Positions 44,602-54,224 of a stretch of DNA of 64,000 nucleotides are shown here, in pieces. The stretch comes from Cyanodermella asteris (Eukaryota; Ascomycota; Lecanoromycetes; Ostropales; Stictidaceae): positions 1,088,880 to 1,152,879 of the forward strand of contig UYJD01000011.1 of NCBI GenBank assembly GCA_900618795.1. The letters run 5' to 3'. The translations under genes were made by a program, and so were the position numbers. The notes under the pieces were generated by a model. That model was not told where the DNA came from, did no database searches, and saw only the letters and a program-made list of their open reading frames with translations. Numbering within the stretch: position 1 is the first letter of the stretch; each line of letters starts with the position of its first letter.

Positions 44602-45798
44602 ATGCGCAGCACCGTGACTCCTTGCCCGGCGTGAGTGATCTCCTCATCGAGGCAAAGCCAGCTTCGTTGCCCTCGCCAGCTAACACGAAAGTCCAGAACC
44701 TCTTACACCACATCGACAGTGACGGCCACGGCCTCCCCATCCTACACAACCGTGACAAACACGATCGCCCAGACACAGATCAATACCGTACAGCAGACAG
44801 TCGTCACGGTGGTCACGACAATCGAGGACACAGTCACCCTCATCCAGCCGACCGAGGTCGATGTCATCAATATCATTCCCACTGTGATCACCGTCACAGC
44901 CGACCTGGCGCAGAAGCGCGGTATCCTCGCGTTGCCAACCGTACCTGCAGCCCTCCAGAAGCGCTCTGTCAGCACTGTCACCGCCGCTGCCACTTGTGCC
45001 GCCACGACCAATGCTCCGGCCAGCGTGCCAACCTATGCCTCGGCCTGCTCCGGTACCGCGAGGTACTCCTCCGCCTGCTCGTGCGCCGGAACAACTGCTG
45101 CTGCTACCACGCTGTCCCAAGTCACCGTGACCAGCACAGCTACGTCGACGACCACCACCACTCCCACAGTTACCGTGACCAACACGGCTACCAACGTCGT
45201 CCCGGTCACCCAGGTCAACACCGTGGCGGTCCCGAGTACTTTCGAGACCACCGACGCGACGGTGATCATTCAATCCGCATTTACAATCACCAGCAACATC
45301 ATCATCCCCACGACCGTCGTCGTCCCGCCCCCCGTCTGCTCCTCCTACAACCTCGTCATCTCATCCGGATCCCTATCCGGCCAATACGTCGGCGCCGAGG
45401 ATCCCTCCAACACAAACGATGTCACCTACGGCTTCGTCGAGTTTGTCTCCCCCGGGGACTCGACTGTGAAAACCTGGACAATCGGGTCCGATGGCCGGGT
45501 CTTCAACGGCCCCTTCGGCTGGGTCACAAACACCGAGAGCTTTTACTTCATCCTTGAAATGACGACGCATGCTCAATCGATCTACGGCTCGGCCGCGGCC
45601 GACTTCACCAAGTGCAGCATCGTGAACAATGGCGGCGCCCCCGCCGGTGTCGCCGGCTTCCTCAGTTGCACACGCGCCGATGGATCGCCGCTGGACTTGA
45701 TATCGTGTCCTCAGACCGATCCATATTTGATGACGGGGGACCCCGGCGCCAACCCGGACTGCCAGGTCCTCAACATTGCCGCCATCCCCGCTTGTTAG
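44602..45798 (+). CDS. Extracellular-type Thr/Val-rich protein (start uncertain)
   Basis: Working model: exons 44602-44630 and 44697-45798; 376 aa; intron 66 nt with GTGAGT donor, GCTAAC branch and CCAG acceptor. An alternative acceptor and frame upstream is possible, because this start gives no signal peptide. The body has TSYTTSTVTATASPSYTTV-type repeats, two dibasic Kex2-like sites (AQKRGILALP, LQKRSVSTV), a Cys cluster (CAATTNAPASVPTYASAC ... ACSC) and a long Thr/Val stretch. A C-terminal globular part with six or more cysteines follows (CSSYNLVISSGSLSGQYV ... CPQTDPYLM ... IPAC). This arrangement is typical of secreted cell-wall-associated proteins of filamentous fungi. The enzymatic role, if any, is unknown. 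Confidence 0.7.
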
Positions 45799-46126
45799 GC
45801 TGGGACATTGGGGGCGCAACATTTTGGTTCTGCTTTTTCGGCGGACTCCGTCACGTTCTAGCATTACGAAGTTCGGATTAAAAACTTGCAATCATGTGTG
45901 ATTCCCCCCCAGATACATTGTACGAGTATCAATGTTGCGTGTATGAATGACTATCAATAATACAAAACTGGAGCCTCCGTGTGGGCGCGACAACCCTTTT
46001 AACGTGATCTCGCCCCGTGACGCGATTACACATCAACACCTTGAGAGAAATAACAATAAAAGAATAAACACCGCGCAGTTGGCCAATTTGCGATTGTTTG
46101 TAGCAAAAAGGAAAAACGGCAAAAGT
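45799..46126. other. Intergenic
   Basis: The 3' region of the Thr/Val-rich gene and the downstream flank of tRNA-Trp. The minus-strand TTTT at 46121-46124 is a plausible Pol III stop for the tRNA. Confidence 0.4.
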
Positions 46127-46211
46127 TGATCGAGACCGGATTTGAACCGATGACCTTCTGGAACTTCCGTGCGAACTGGAATCAGACGCGCTACCGCTGC
46201 GCCACTCAACC
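46127..46211 (-). tRNA. tRNA-Trp (CCA) with a short intron
   Basis: Read on the minus strand, GGTTGAG pairs with CTCGATC (two G-U pairs). The D-arm is GCGCAGCGGTAGCGC, the anticodon stem opens TCTGA with loop TTCCAG (anticodon CCA), and the T-arm is ATCGGTTCAAATCCGGT. About 13 bases in excess after position 37 are taken as the intron. The 3' half of the anticodon stem reads CCAGA rather than the usual TCAGA, leaving one A-C mismatch. The mature length without the intron is about 72. Confidence 0.88.
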
Positions 46212-49200
46212 TGCAAAACAGGGATTGGTTGAAAGTGTGCTTATAGTCATACATATCCCATTTGTTTAAAGAAGTGCTCGCGAGATTCCATCCGTTGCGC
46301 GCATTCCACCCCTCTACTCGGCGACAATACCGTCGAAATCGTGCATGAGCGGCCCTAAAAACCTGAATTGAAAGTCGCCGCGGGGTGACAGCGGGGCAGA
46401 GCCGGTGGCTACGTAGATTTCGTCTATCGAGCCGTCAAGTCTAGGCACGGTAATACAACTACCTAGTGTATCTCTACAGCTAAATTTGCATTGGTTGCAA
46501 AACCCGCAATGCCTTGACTTGATTTATAGCGATACCCGTACATCTACGAACGCGTTCCATGGGTAATTATGTGCAAGAGCTGTTGTTAAATAGAGCCCGC
46601 GGCGAGGATAGGGAGGGCCCGGGGGGAAAGTGCCGACTTCTGCACCCTCTATTCATCTACTTTGTTGTTTTGGCGGACTTTGAACCCTCTTTGAGTGGAT
46701 TATAGATGCGCCGCAGCCTCTAACCACATATTTCGAGATCCTACCGGTGCTCGGCAAAATTGTACTCGCCAAGCGAGTCTTGTGAATATCAAAGTGAAGC
46801 GATCCAACCAAGCGTGGGTAAAGGGCGAAAAAGCTATGACTCTCTTAAAGTCATGCTAAACAGCTGGAAAAGTTTCGGTTTTTGATTTTTCAGCTTTGTG
46901 TACAAACCACGAAAGTGTGGTAGTCCTAATTTCGCTCGGTAGTCTTCCGCGAAGCCTTTCCTTCCTGGAACTCATCAACAGTATGCGACCATAGCGTTTG
47001 CGGGGCTTGGAGTGTAATCGCACTCATTGAGAGGTGAAGTATCAGGTTCTCCGAGGTTCCACCATAGCCACGCGCTCCTCTTCCCCAATTCCATTTTAGG
47101 TTTGCTTTCGAGAAAAGGAGTGGGTGAAGTCAACCACTTGTCTGCTGAAGCGCCCGGTCGACTTTTGTGCATGCACACACACCCAGCGCCTTTTTGTGAC
47201 CCCGCGATGTTGAGTTAGGAGTTCGTCACTCATGTCTTGATAAGCCAAGTCCATAACTCGCCGCAAAGAGCCAGTGGTATTGTTGTAACCGACTACAGTT
47301 CCATCCGCCGGAATGACGGTCGAACGGTGTGGCAATGCGCTTCATCGTCAGCATCAGCATTCCACTTCGCCATTTTAGCGCATGCACGCTTAGCAAAGAG
47401 CATTGCGACGGTCTTGGTCGGTCAGCAAGCCAGCCTGCCGCTAGCTAACTAGCACAGTCGCGATGATGTACCAAGCATAGTCGAGACACTCGCCAACGTA
47501 GTAAAAGGGACCAGCAACAATTTGAAATACAAGTCGACAAATCAAGAGATCCGAAGGCGTCATCTGATCGTCTATCATTACGTTGTTAGTGGATGAGGAG
47601 ACTAAGAAGGCATGAACAACAACTTACCAGGCCAGGTTTCGCTACCAGAAGCGAAGGATTATTAGTGTAAGCTCGACCTGATAAAGGCGAGTGTAGGGAA
47701 CAGATTTGTTATTAAAGTGTTGATGCCGCTGGTCATGGGCGACTTCCGTAACACTGGCAGCTTAAAAAAATGGTTCAGGGTGTAAATTCTGCACGAAGTC
47801 CTTGTTGGTACCGATGGCGATATGCGATCCACTCCGTGCTCATCGAAGAGTAGTGTAGGACGATGTAGAGGATATCGTGGAAGTGGAGGGTGTTAAAGAG
47901 AAAACCCGACATCCTGCTGGATAAGCTGCCGAACTTGTACTTAGCGGCTGCCTTCACCGGCGGCAGAGACAATCGGTAGGCAGTCCGGCTGGCTTCACTC
48001 CAAGATCGATATTTCAATCGGCCACGCGCACAGACGTCTCGATGCACTAGAGCTGTGTGAAGTCTAGGAAAGTGTGCGAAAGACAATGGAATCGTGCTCA
48101 ATTCCGCGGGTATCCAGGCGCAACGGCCAGGAAATACGAATCGCCAAAGTAGCGCTGTTCGTGGGATCCAGAGGTTGTCGAGTCAGACAGGCTTGAATGG
48201 TTCAACGCTTGGAACTCGACACCATGGTTGTTGAGCGCATGTCCAGTCCCAGGAGAAAGAAAATCGTCCGCGAGCTCAGAATGAGGCGAGACCGCACCCG
48301 GTATTGTGGCGGAATGCAAGTAATCGACGCCCAAATCAGGCATCCCGTGAGTTCAGTCAACGCAGGGGACAGCTCGCTACACAGAAAGGTCAAATAATTC
48401 AGCTGTAGATTACTTGAGAAGCCAAAGCTCAACATACGTGTTGTTAGCTACCATTATTTCCTTCAAGTTGGCACCCAAATGCCGCTCGCCGCGCCGGAGA
48501 AGATGTCCGCACTCAATGCTTCTTTGGTGGGATCTCCGAAGAGAACTTGTGTCGTGAACTCACGTGTGGGCTCGTAGAATTCCAAAGGGCAGCCATTGAG
48601 CATCACCTGGTATTGCAGGTCCCGCTCGTGTGACTAGGAAAAGGGAAGGTTTGAGTCCAATGAGGCGCGAGAAGTTGGCGAATAAGTATGTGCGAAGCTC
48701 GGACCTCCGGAAGGGTTCCAATTAGCCCTGATAAGGGCAACCGTCCAAGTTGTTGACACGATTTCAATTGACAGAATTCGGGGGGCTGGGAGGCATGACA
48801 AATCAAAACAGGACACGCGGCTCTCCTTCCTCGCGGCTTTGCGGAATGTTGCTCGAGGAAGGCAGACTCATACCAGCCAATCTCATATGTTGCCCACAGC
48901 AACAGATAAGTAGTCGACCGGCATATGGTCCTCGATGGTGTCGTCGTTACCACGACAGACAAACAGGGAACAGGGGCCAGCACCAGTGCGTTTGGTGATT
49001 CGAAAACGCTTCCGAGAACAGGTGTGCATGTCGCAAGTGAGGAACATGCGCTGCATGTTCTTCCAGTCGTGAAGCCACGCGTCTGAATGCTAAGTGCCTG
49101 GACCTGCGTGAATGGGAAAATAGTCGTCAACCAACTGCTCGCGTTGCTTCTCGTGATATGCTGGCTTGAGTCGAATCTGACGTGGAGTGGGAAGATCATG

Positions 49201-49377
49201 ACCGGATTCGTTGCCGTGGGAACATGAGCCACAATATCAGAGTAGCCTGAACATGACAACGGGAAAGAAGGCCTTTGCTTGGGGGTCAAGCCCATCTCAA
49301 TCATTTGACTTCGTCGCAACATAAACCAGTCTGACTCAATGTTGAGTACTTTGCCGGTAGTGTACCGATCACGCAAA
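46212..49377. other. Gene-poor stretch with decayed minus-strand coding traces
   Basis: No intact gene is supported in about 3.2 kb. The left half (46.2-47.7 kb) shows nothing. On the minus strand of the right half, isolated stretches look like former exons: HDWKNMQRMFLTCDMHTCSR near 49010-49075, MLNGCPLEFYEPTREFTTQV from 48603, ALSADIFSGAASGIWVPT shortly after, and a 108-codon frame at 47775-48101 (KYKFGSLSSRMSGFLFNTLH). They are separated by stops and frame changes. They may be remains of one or two genes of unrecognised family. No terminal repeats or transposase were seen. Confidence 0.35.
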
Positions 49378-52300
49378 TTAGCCCAGCGACTGCTCAAGAC
49401 TGCCTAGGATGTCTGTATCCTGGGCTTTCTTCTCCACCTCCCCATCTTTGGCTTGTGTTGAAGTCGGTTGAGTGGCTTGGTCAGTAGCTCCTTCGGTTGG
49501 TCGCTCAAGATTCGCCTCAGTGGCTGGCAAAATCCCTGCATGAGTGTCTGCACGAGTAGCTGGCTGAGTCGCCGGCTGAGAATCTGGATGAGTACCTGGT
49601 TCATTAGCCGATTGAGTAGCTTCCGACGTATCCTCCGGATTACTTCTCGCAATCTCTTCTGGCTTCAAGGCGGTGGGTACCGAACCTGCGGCAGCCGTTA
49701 TCTCAGCAGAGCTTGCCTCTCCAACTGCGGGGTTACTCGTGGCCACTTCCTCTGGCTTCAGGACTTCCGGTACGGCATCTTGTCCCGCCGCACCTATAAT
49801 GTTAGAGGCCGTAACAGCTGACGCCTCTGTGGTCATAGCGCTTGTAGGTAGATCAATCGACGGGGCTGACAACTCTGCTGGTGGCGCTGGTGGGAGATCA
49901 AGATCTGTTTGCACCAGAGGCTCCACTGGCTGAGGAGGCTCGACGACCGTTGCGGAAGCAGGTTTGACCCGAGCCTGAGATTGCTGCTCGCTCGTCAACT
50001 GTTCGGCTGACTTGTCCGTCGATTCCTCGTCAATTGCGCTTTGCAACCCCAAAGCCTGTTCTTGTTGTGGGACCTGGGCTGCGTTGTTGTTCGGTGAAAG
50101 CTGGGCAGCTCCTACAGACGTCGCATCTTCCGCTTGAGAGGCAGAGCCTGCATGTTCTGGGCCTGGAGTCATAGTATATGGCTTAACCTGATAAGCCATG
50201 GACTCCGCGAGTCCGGCTGGAGCCATACTGACAGACGAAGCAGCGTTCTCAGTTGTAGATTGGGCTTGTGCAATAGGAGCCGTAACATCAGTTGCATCGA
50301 CTTCCATCTTGTCATCGACCTGCTCGCTCTGTACTTGTGCAGACTCAGACTCGACAGAACTCTGTTGCACGGCGTCAGTTGGCACGGAACGGGGAGGCTC
50401 TGGCACCGTGGCAGGGGTTCCCCCAGATGCAGGCGTTGCAGTTGCATCCTCCATCGCCTCCCCATCGTCGCCCTCTTCATCTTCGCCATCCTCATCCTCG
50501 TCTGGACGTGGTGTTCCACTTTCAACCATATCAAAGCCCCCATCCGCGTTAGGGACCTCAAGCATCACCTTCTTCTTCTTGCCCTTCAAAGGATGTGCCT
50601 TCTTGCGCTTCGGCGGTGGAGGCTTGCGACGGTTACTCTGAGGTGTCGTGGCCTCAGAAGCCGCAACGACAACCCCCTCGCTATTCGCAACGCCTACCCC
50701 TTCGACGATTGTGCCAGCCGGCAGCAGCTCTGCAGACACAGCTGGCGCAATAGCCTCGGATACCTCACCTGGCATTGTCTGGCCCTCAGGAACGAGCACC
50801 TCGATGATATGTTCGGATCCGTCAGCTAGGGTCTGTCTTACCTTCGCCGAGCGTTTGGCTTGCACCGTTCCAGACCCCTCATAAAGTGAAGGCAAGCCCT
50901 TTCGTCGATCGGCGAGGAATCGACGGCCCGGGCCCTCTTTGCCCAAAGGAATCAAGCTGTACTTTGGGATTTTCACAGCGTGGTCTTCCTCGCCCATAGC
51001 ATCCTCTTCACCTTCCTCGGGGGCCTCTCTGTCTTCTTCGGGCACCTGGGGCGCCCTCATTCTTGCAAGCAATCTTTGAGAGAATTCGGGATACAGCTCG
51101 CTCCCTCGTGGCATTGGTGGCGCTGTCCATACTGATTGCGCTTTAGTCTCCGTACTTTGAGGCGCCTTCGGAGGCACCAGGCTGACGTTTGACGATTCTT
51201 TCAGCCATTGTCGGGCGGGGTATCCTGAGAGGATGTCTGTGTCCTGATGGCTACGAGCTGCCAGACGGGAAGCGCGGGAAGACCTAAGCTGTTCATTATC
51301 ATTAGCATGATTCTCTGTTTTACGCTTTGCAGTCGGCATTTCGCGTGACGGCTGTCCACGCCCTCTGATGTGATTGTTCCAATCAAATGTTGGATCTGCC
51401 CAATGGTAATTTGATAAGACATGATCGACGCCACGAGCCAGAATTTCGTCGTCGACTGCTGGGGTAATACTCGGTCGCTGGTACCTGTCCGATCTAGGAG
51501 GAAATAGACCAGTGTCCTGGAGAGAGAGTCCAGGCCGGGGTGGGTGTGAATGTCCGGCGGTCGGTTGCAAAGGCATCTGCGGCTGCCGCCAGCGAGTCTG
51601 ATCAACAGCCCTTACCGGCATACGATCCTGGCGGAAGTCGTGAGTCTGCCTCACTGGCTCCTGTAGTGACAGAAGTCCAGGCTGCTGGTGGACTGTATCA
51701 TAGCTTGGGCCGTAAACGGAATTTTGCAACCGGCGATGCGATGAAGAGTTATCTGGTTGGACATGGTCATCGTTGGACATAACCATTCGCAGTGGATGAG
51801 AAGAGCGAATGTTTCCGTGCGCATGGCCGAGCTGCAGAAAGCCCTGCTGCGAAGATTGGCTTCTGGGCGGATGGTCGTCATAAGGAAGCGTGCGAGCGAA
51901 GCTCGGTAGTGCATTCAAGCTTTGTGAGACATCATCCTGTACGTGTTGATCAAATGTCTGATGCAGGTTTCCGAAAGCTGGCATATTGCCATGCCCAAAG
52001 CTAGATTGCGCAGTGGTATGCCGAGCCGTGGCTGGGCTGTTTCGCAGCTCTCCATAGCTTCTGCTTCCGTGTGGGTTGAGCCGTCCAAGACTTCGATCAG
52101 CCGCTGATTGCGCCATGTTTCCTGCACCATAACCAGTACCCTGACTGTACATGGTGTCTGGTGAGTTGCCAGGTTCGGTGGGAGTCATGAAGGGCTGATC
52201 ACTTTGACGTCGAGGCGTCGGGTAAGAGGCGGAAGGTGCCTGACGGAGATCAAGTGAACCTATACTGTCGAATCCAACAGACGCATCTTGCTCACGTGAG

Positions 52301-53397
52301 GTAAAGGACAGTGGATAATTTGCGGCTGGGCGATCGCGACTGCGGCCACCAGAGTTTCCGGGTATAGGCCTTCCGAACATATCCCATTGGAACGGAGGCG
52401 CATTGCCGTTGTTATTTGAACCGTTGGGCTCCATGTAGGCAAAATCGAGAGATTGTGTAGGTCCTGAATCTGTAGTATGTTGTAGAAATGGGGTGGTAGG
52501 AAGGACGTGATTGAAGTTTCTGCCAGTAGTCCAAGTATTCTGTGATCGAGGTGTAGTCGTGGACGTTGGAGTCGGTTGTGAGGAAACACTGTCGGTGGAA
52601 ACTGGGCTTAAATAGTTGGCTGAGGCGTTTTGGGCCGGCATCACCTTGCGGTGAAGCCCTAGATGAGAGCTGGTGAAGGTGGGCCGGGCTGGCGGAAATT
52701 GAGGTTCCAAGCCCGTAGAGGTGAAGAGACGACTGAAGCTCTGTGAAAGAACCGCTTCGCCACCCTCAACATACTCAGGATCATCGGGAAGGTCTCCCGT
52801 TTCGTTTGCGTACACAAATTGCCATTCTGGCGCCCGTAATTCATAGGGACTCGTGAATCGCCGTGGAGGAGATTCCCACCCTTTTGGAGCAATCGCCGCG
52901 AGCCTGTGGGCTATCCGAGCCTCTCGAACGATCTCGTTTCCGTTTTTGGGGTTGGCCGGGTCGTAGTTGGCGGTCCAAATGAGCTCTCTTCCATCATCTT
53001 CCGTCTCTTCTGCGCCCTCTATCCTGTTTGTATTACGCCTGCGACGGGTTGTGGTCGACCGTCTCGTTTGTGTCGGCAGGCCTGACTCGGGCTCAGAAGC
53101 CGCGAAAAGATTGGGCCGAGCCGCATGACCAGATTGGGCTCCTTCGCGGTCAGAGGCGGACAATGAGCTCAAGCTACTGCTGGCCTGATCAGGAGGCGGC
53201 AATTCATAGCCAGAAGCATGGTCTTGTCGCGGTATGATTTCCCACCTGTCCTGAACTCCGTGAGGGACTTGGATTTCCTCGCCTTCCGGCTCGCTTCTGA
53301 CGTCCAATTGCGATGAAAGCGAGCTTAATTCGGACGAGGTGCGTGTGTCGATGTTTCCGCCGAGAGGCGGCCTTCCACGTCGGTTTCGGGCAGCCAT
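49378..53397 (-). CDS. Large disordered nuclear-type protein (1339 aa)
   Basis: One exon from an ATG (MAARNRRGRPPLGGNID). The N-terminus has Arg-rich TRRSTTTRRRRNTNR and one better-ordered segment, ELIWTANYDPANPKNGNEIV, followed by KGWESPPRRFTSPYELRAPE (about residues 140-200). A 500-residue Gln/Ser/Pro/Asn-rich stretch comes next. A conserved-looking core follows: YSLIPLGKEGPGRRFLADRR and RQTLADGSEHIIEVLVPEGQ. After it are the basic RRKPPPPKRKKAHPLKGKKK, an acidic EDEDGEDEEGDD and a long Ala/Glu/Thr/Gln tail. Basic patches, the acidic block and the lack of membrane segments suggest a nuclear, chromatin-associated protein. No family is recognised with confidence. It is transcribed away from BMS1. 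Confidence 0.8.
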   Translation of the reverse strand: MAARNRRGRPPLGGNIDTRTSSELSSLSSQLDVRSEPEGEEIQVPHGVQDRWEIIPRQDHASGYELPPPDQASSSLSSLSASDREGAQSGHAARPNLFAASEPESGLPTQTRRSTTTRRRRNTNRIEGAEETEDDGRELIWTANYDPANPKNGNEIVREARIAHRLAAIAPKGWESPPRRFTSPYELRAPEWQFVYANETGDLPDDPEYVEGGEAVLSQSFSRLFTSTGLEPQFPPARPTFTSSHLGLHRKVMPAQNASANYLSPVSTDSVSSQPTPTSTTTPRSQNTWTTGRNFNHVLPTTPFLQHTTDSGPTQSLDFAYMEPNGSNNNGNAPPFQWDMFGRPIPGNSGGRSRDRPAANYPLSFTSREQDASVGFDSIGSLDLRQAPSASYPTPRRQSDQPFMTPTEPGNSPDTMYSQGTGYGAGNMAQSAADRSLGRLNPHGSRSYGELRNSPATARHTTAQSSFGHGNMPAFGNLHQTFDQHVQDDVSQSLNALPSFARTLPYDDHPPRSQSSQQGFLQLGHAHGNIRSSHPLRMVMSNDDHVQPDNSSSHRRLQNSVYGPSYDTVHQQPGLLSLQEPVRQTHDFRQDRMPVRAVDQTRWRQPQMPLQPTAGHSHPPRPGLSLQDTGLFPPRSDRYQRPSITPAVDDEILARGVDHVLSNYHWADPTFDWNNHIRGRGQPSREMPTAKRKTENHANDNEQLRSSRASRLAARSHQDTDILSGYPARQWLKESSNVSLVPPKAPQSTETKAQSVWTAPPMPRGSELYPEFSQRLLARMRAPQVPEEDREAPEEGEEDAMGEEDHAVKIPKYSLIPLGKEGPGRRFLADRRKGLPSLYEGSGTVQAKRSAKVRQTLADGSEHIIEVLVPEGQTMPGEVSEAIAPAVSAELLPAGTIVEGVGVANSEGVVVAASEATTPQSNRRKPPPPKRKKAHPLKGKKKKVMLEVPNADGGFDMVESGTPRPDEDEDGEDEEGDDGEAMEDATATPASGGTPATVPEPPRSVPTDAVQQSSVESESAQVQSEQVDDKMEVDATDVTAPIAQAQSTTENAASSVSMAPAGLAESMAYQVKPYTMTPGPEHAGSASQAEDATSVGAAQLSPNNNAAQVPQQEQALGLQSAIDEESTDKSAEQLTSEQQSQARVKPASATVVEPPQPVEPLVQTDLDLPPAPPAELSAPSIDLPTSAMTTEASAVTASNIIGAAGQDAVPEVLKPEEVATSNPAVGEASSAEITAAAGSVPTALKPEEIARSNPEDTSEATQSANEPGTHPDSQPATQPATRADTHAGILPATEANLERPTEGATDQATQPTSTQAKDGEVEKKAQDTDILGSLEQSLG

Positions 53398-54224
53398 TCG
53401 TCACGGCTTATAGGTAGGTGCGACGGCGTGACTCGTAGGCGGAATTTTGGGCTCGGAGAAAGGAGGCTGCCAAGTATTGTGAGGCCTGCGTGGGCGCAGG
53501 CATGACTCCCGTCCTCGTCGGAGGTCGAATCCGCGTCACCATTCACCCTTCGGAGCGAGCCCGGTCCTGGAACGTTCCCCATATCTACAGAAGTTCTGTC
53601 GGGTGTCGTTTGGAATCCATGTGCCAGGATAATTGGGATTTACAAGAGCAATCTCAATACATTTATGTATGGACCTATTCACTGACGGGCTCCTGGCACA
53701 GATTGCAAGAGGAAACTGAGGTGTACTTACAGGCGCCATGACGGCAAACCACGTGCCTTTCGAGGCGTCGTCACTAGATCCGGATCGTGTTATGAAAAGT
53801 AAGCCGCAAGTGTGAGTTCGAATGGAAGCTTGACTCGGAATGATCAAGCAGATGAAGTCGAAGTTGCGGCTCGAAATGCAACAATATCCGCGCCGCAGAC
53901 GCGCTTGTCGCCGCAATCTCCGTCATACGCAGCACCTGGAGGACTACAGCCACAAGAGCAATCGGGCTACAGGATCTGAGCTATTTCATTAGCAGGATCC
54001 GGCCATTGAGAACGCCTGACAGTTTCTTCGCGAACTGGAAGTATGTATCTGCTGCTGTTCGCGCTTGCGGCAGTCAACGTGAAGCTCATCGCCGCGGTTG
54101 ACTTCCGGCGATAAGATTAACGCCGCCAAATTTTTCCTGCGCGGCAAAAGTTCACGAGCCTCGAGTCCGCAGCAGGAAAGTCTTGCACAAATTGCTGGAA
54201 CAAAGAGAAGGCACGCGAGCAGCC
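53398..54224. other. Bidirectional promoter region
   Basis: 827 bases between two divergent genes (the disordered protein and BMS1). No separate gene is supported. It presumably drives both. Confidence 0.4.

Noticed and set aside
46212-49377. Mobile element in the gene-poor stretch
   Set aside because: No terminal repeats, target-site duplications, transposase or reverse-transcriptase motifs were seen.
50134-50829. Plus-strand frame of 231 codons inside the disordered-protein gene
   Set aside because: Antisense shadow with no ATG-linked domain; the minus strand is open for 1339 codons.
54183-54224. Longer N-terminus for BMS1
   Set aside because: It would start at TTG. The ATG at 54225 gives the expected family N-terminus and length.
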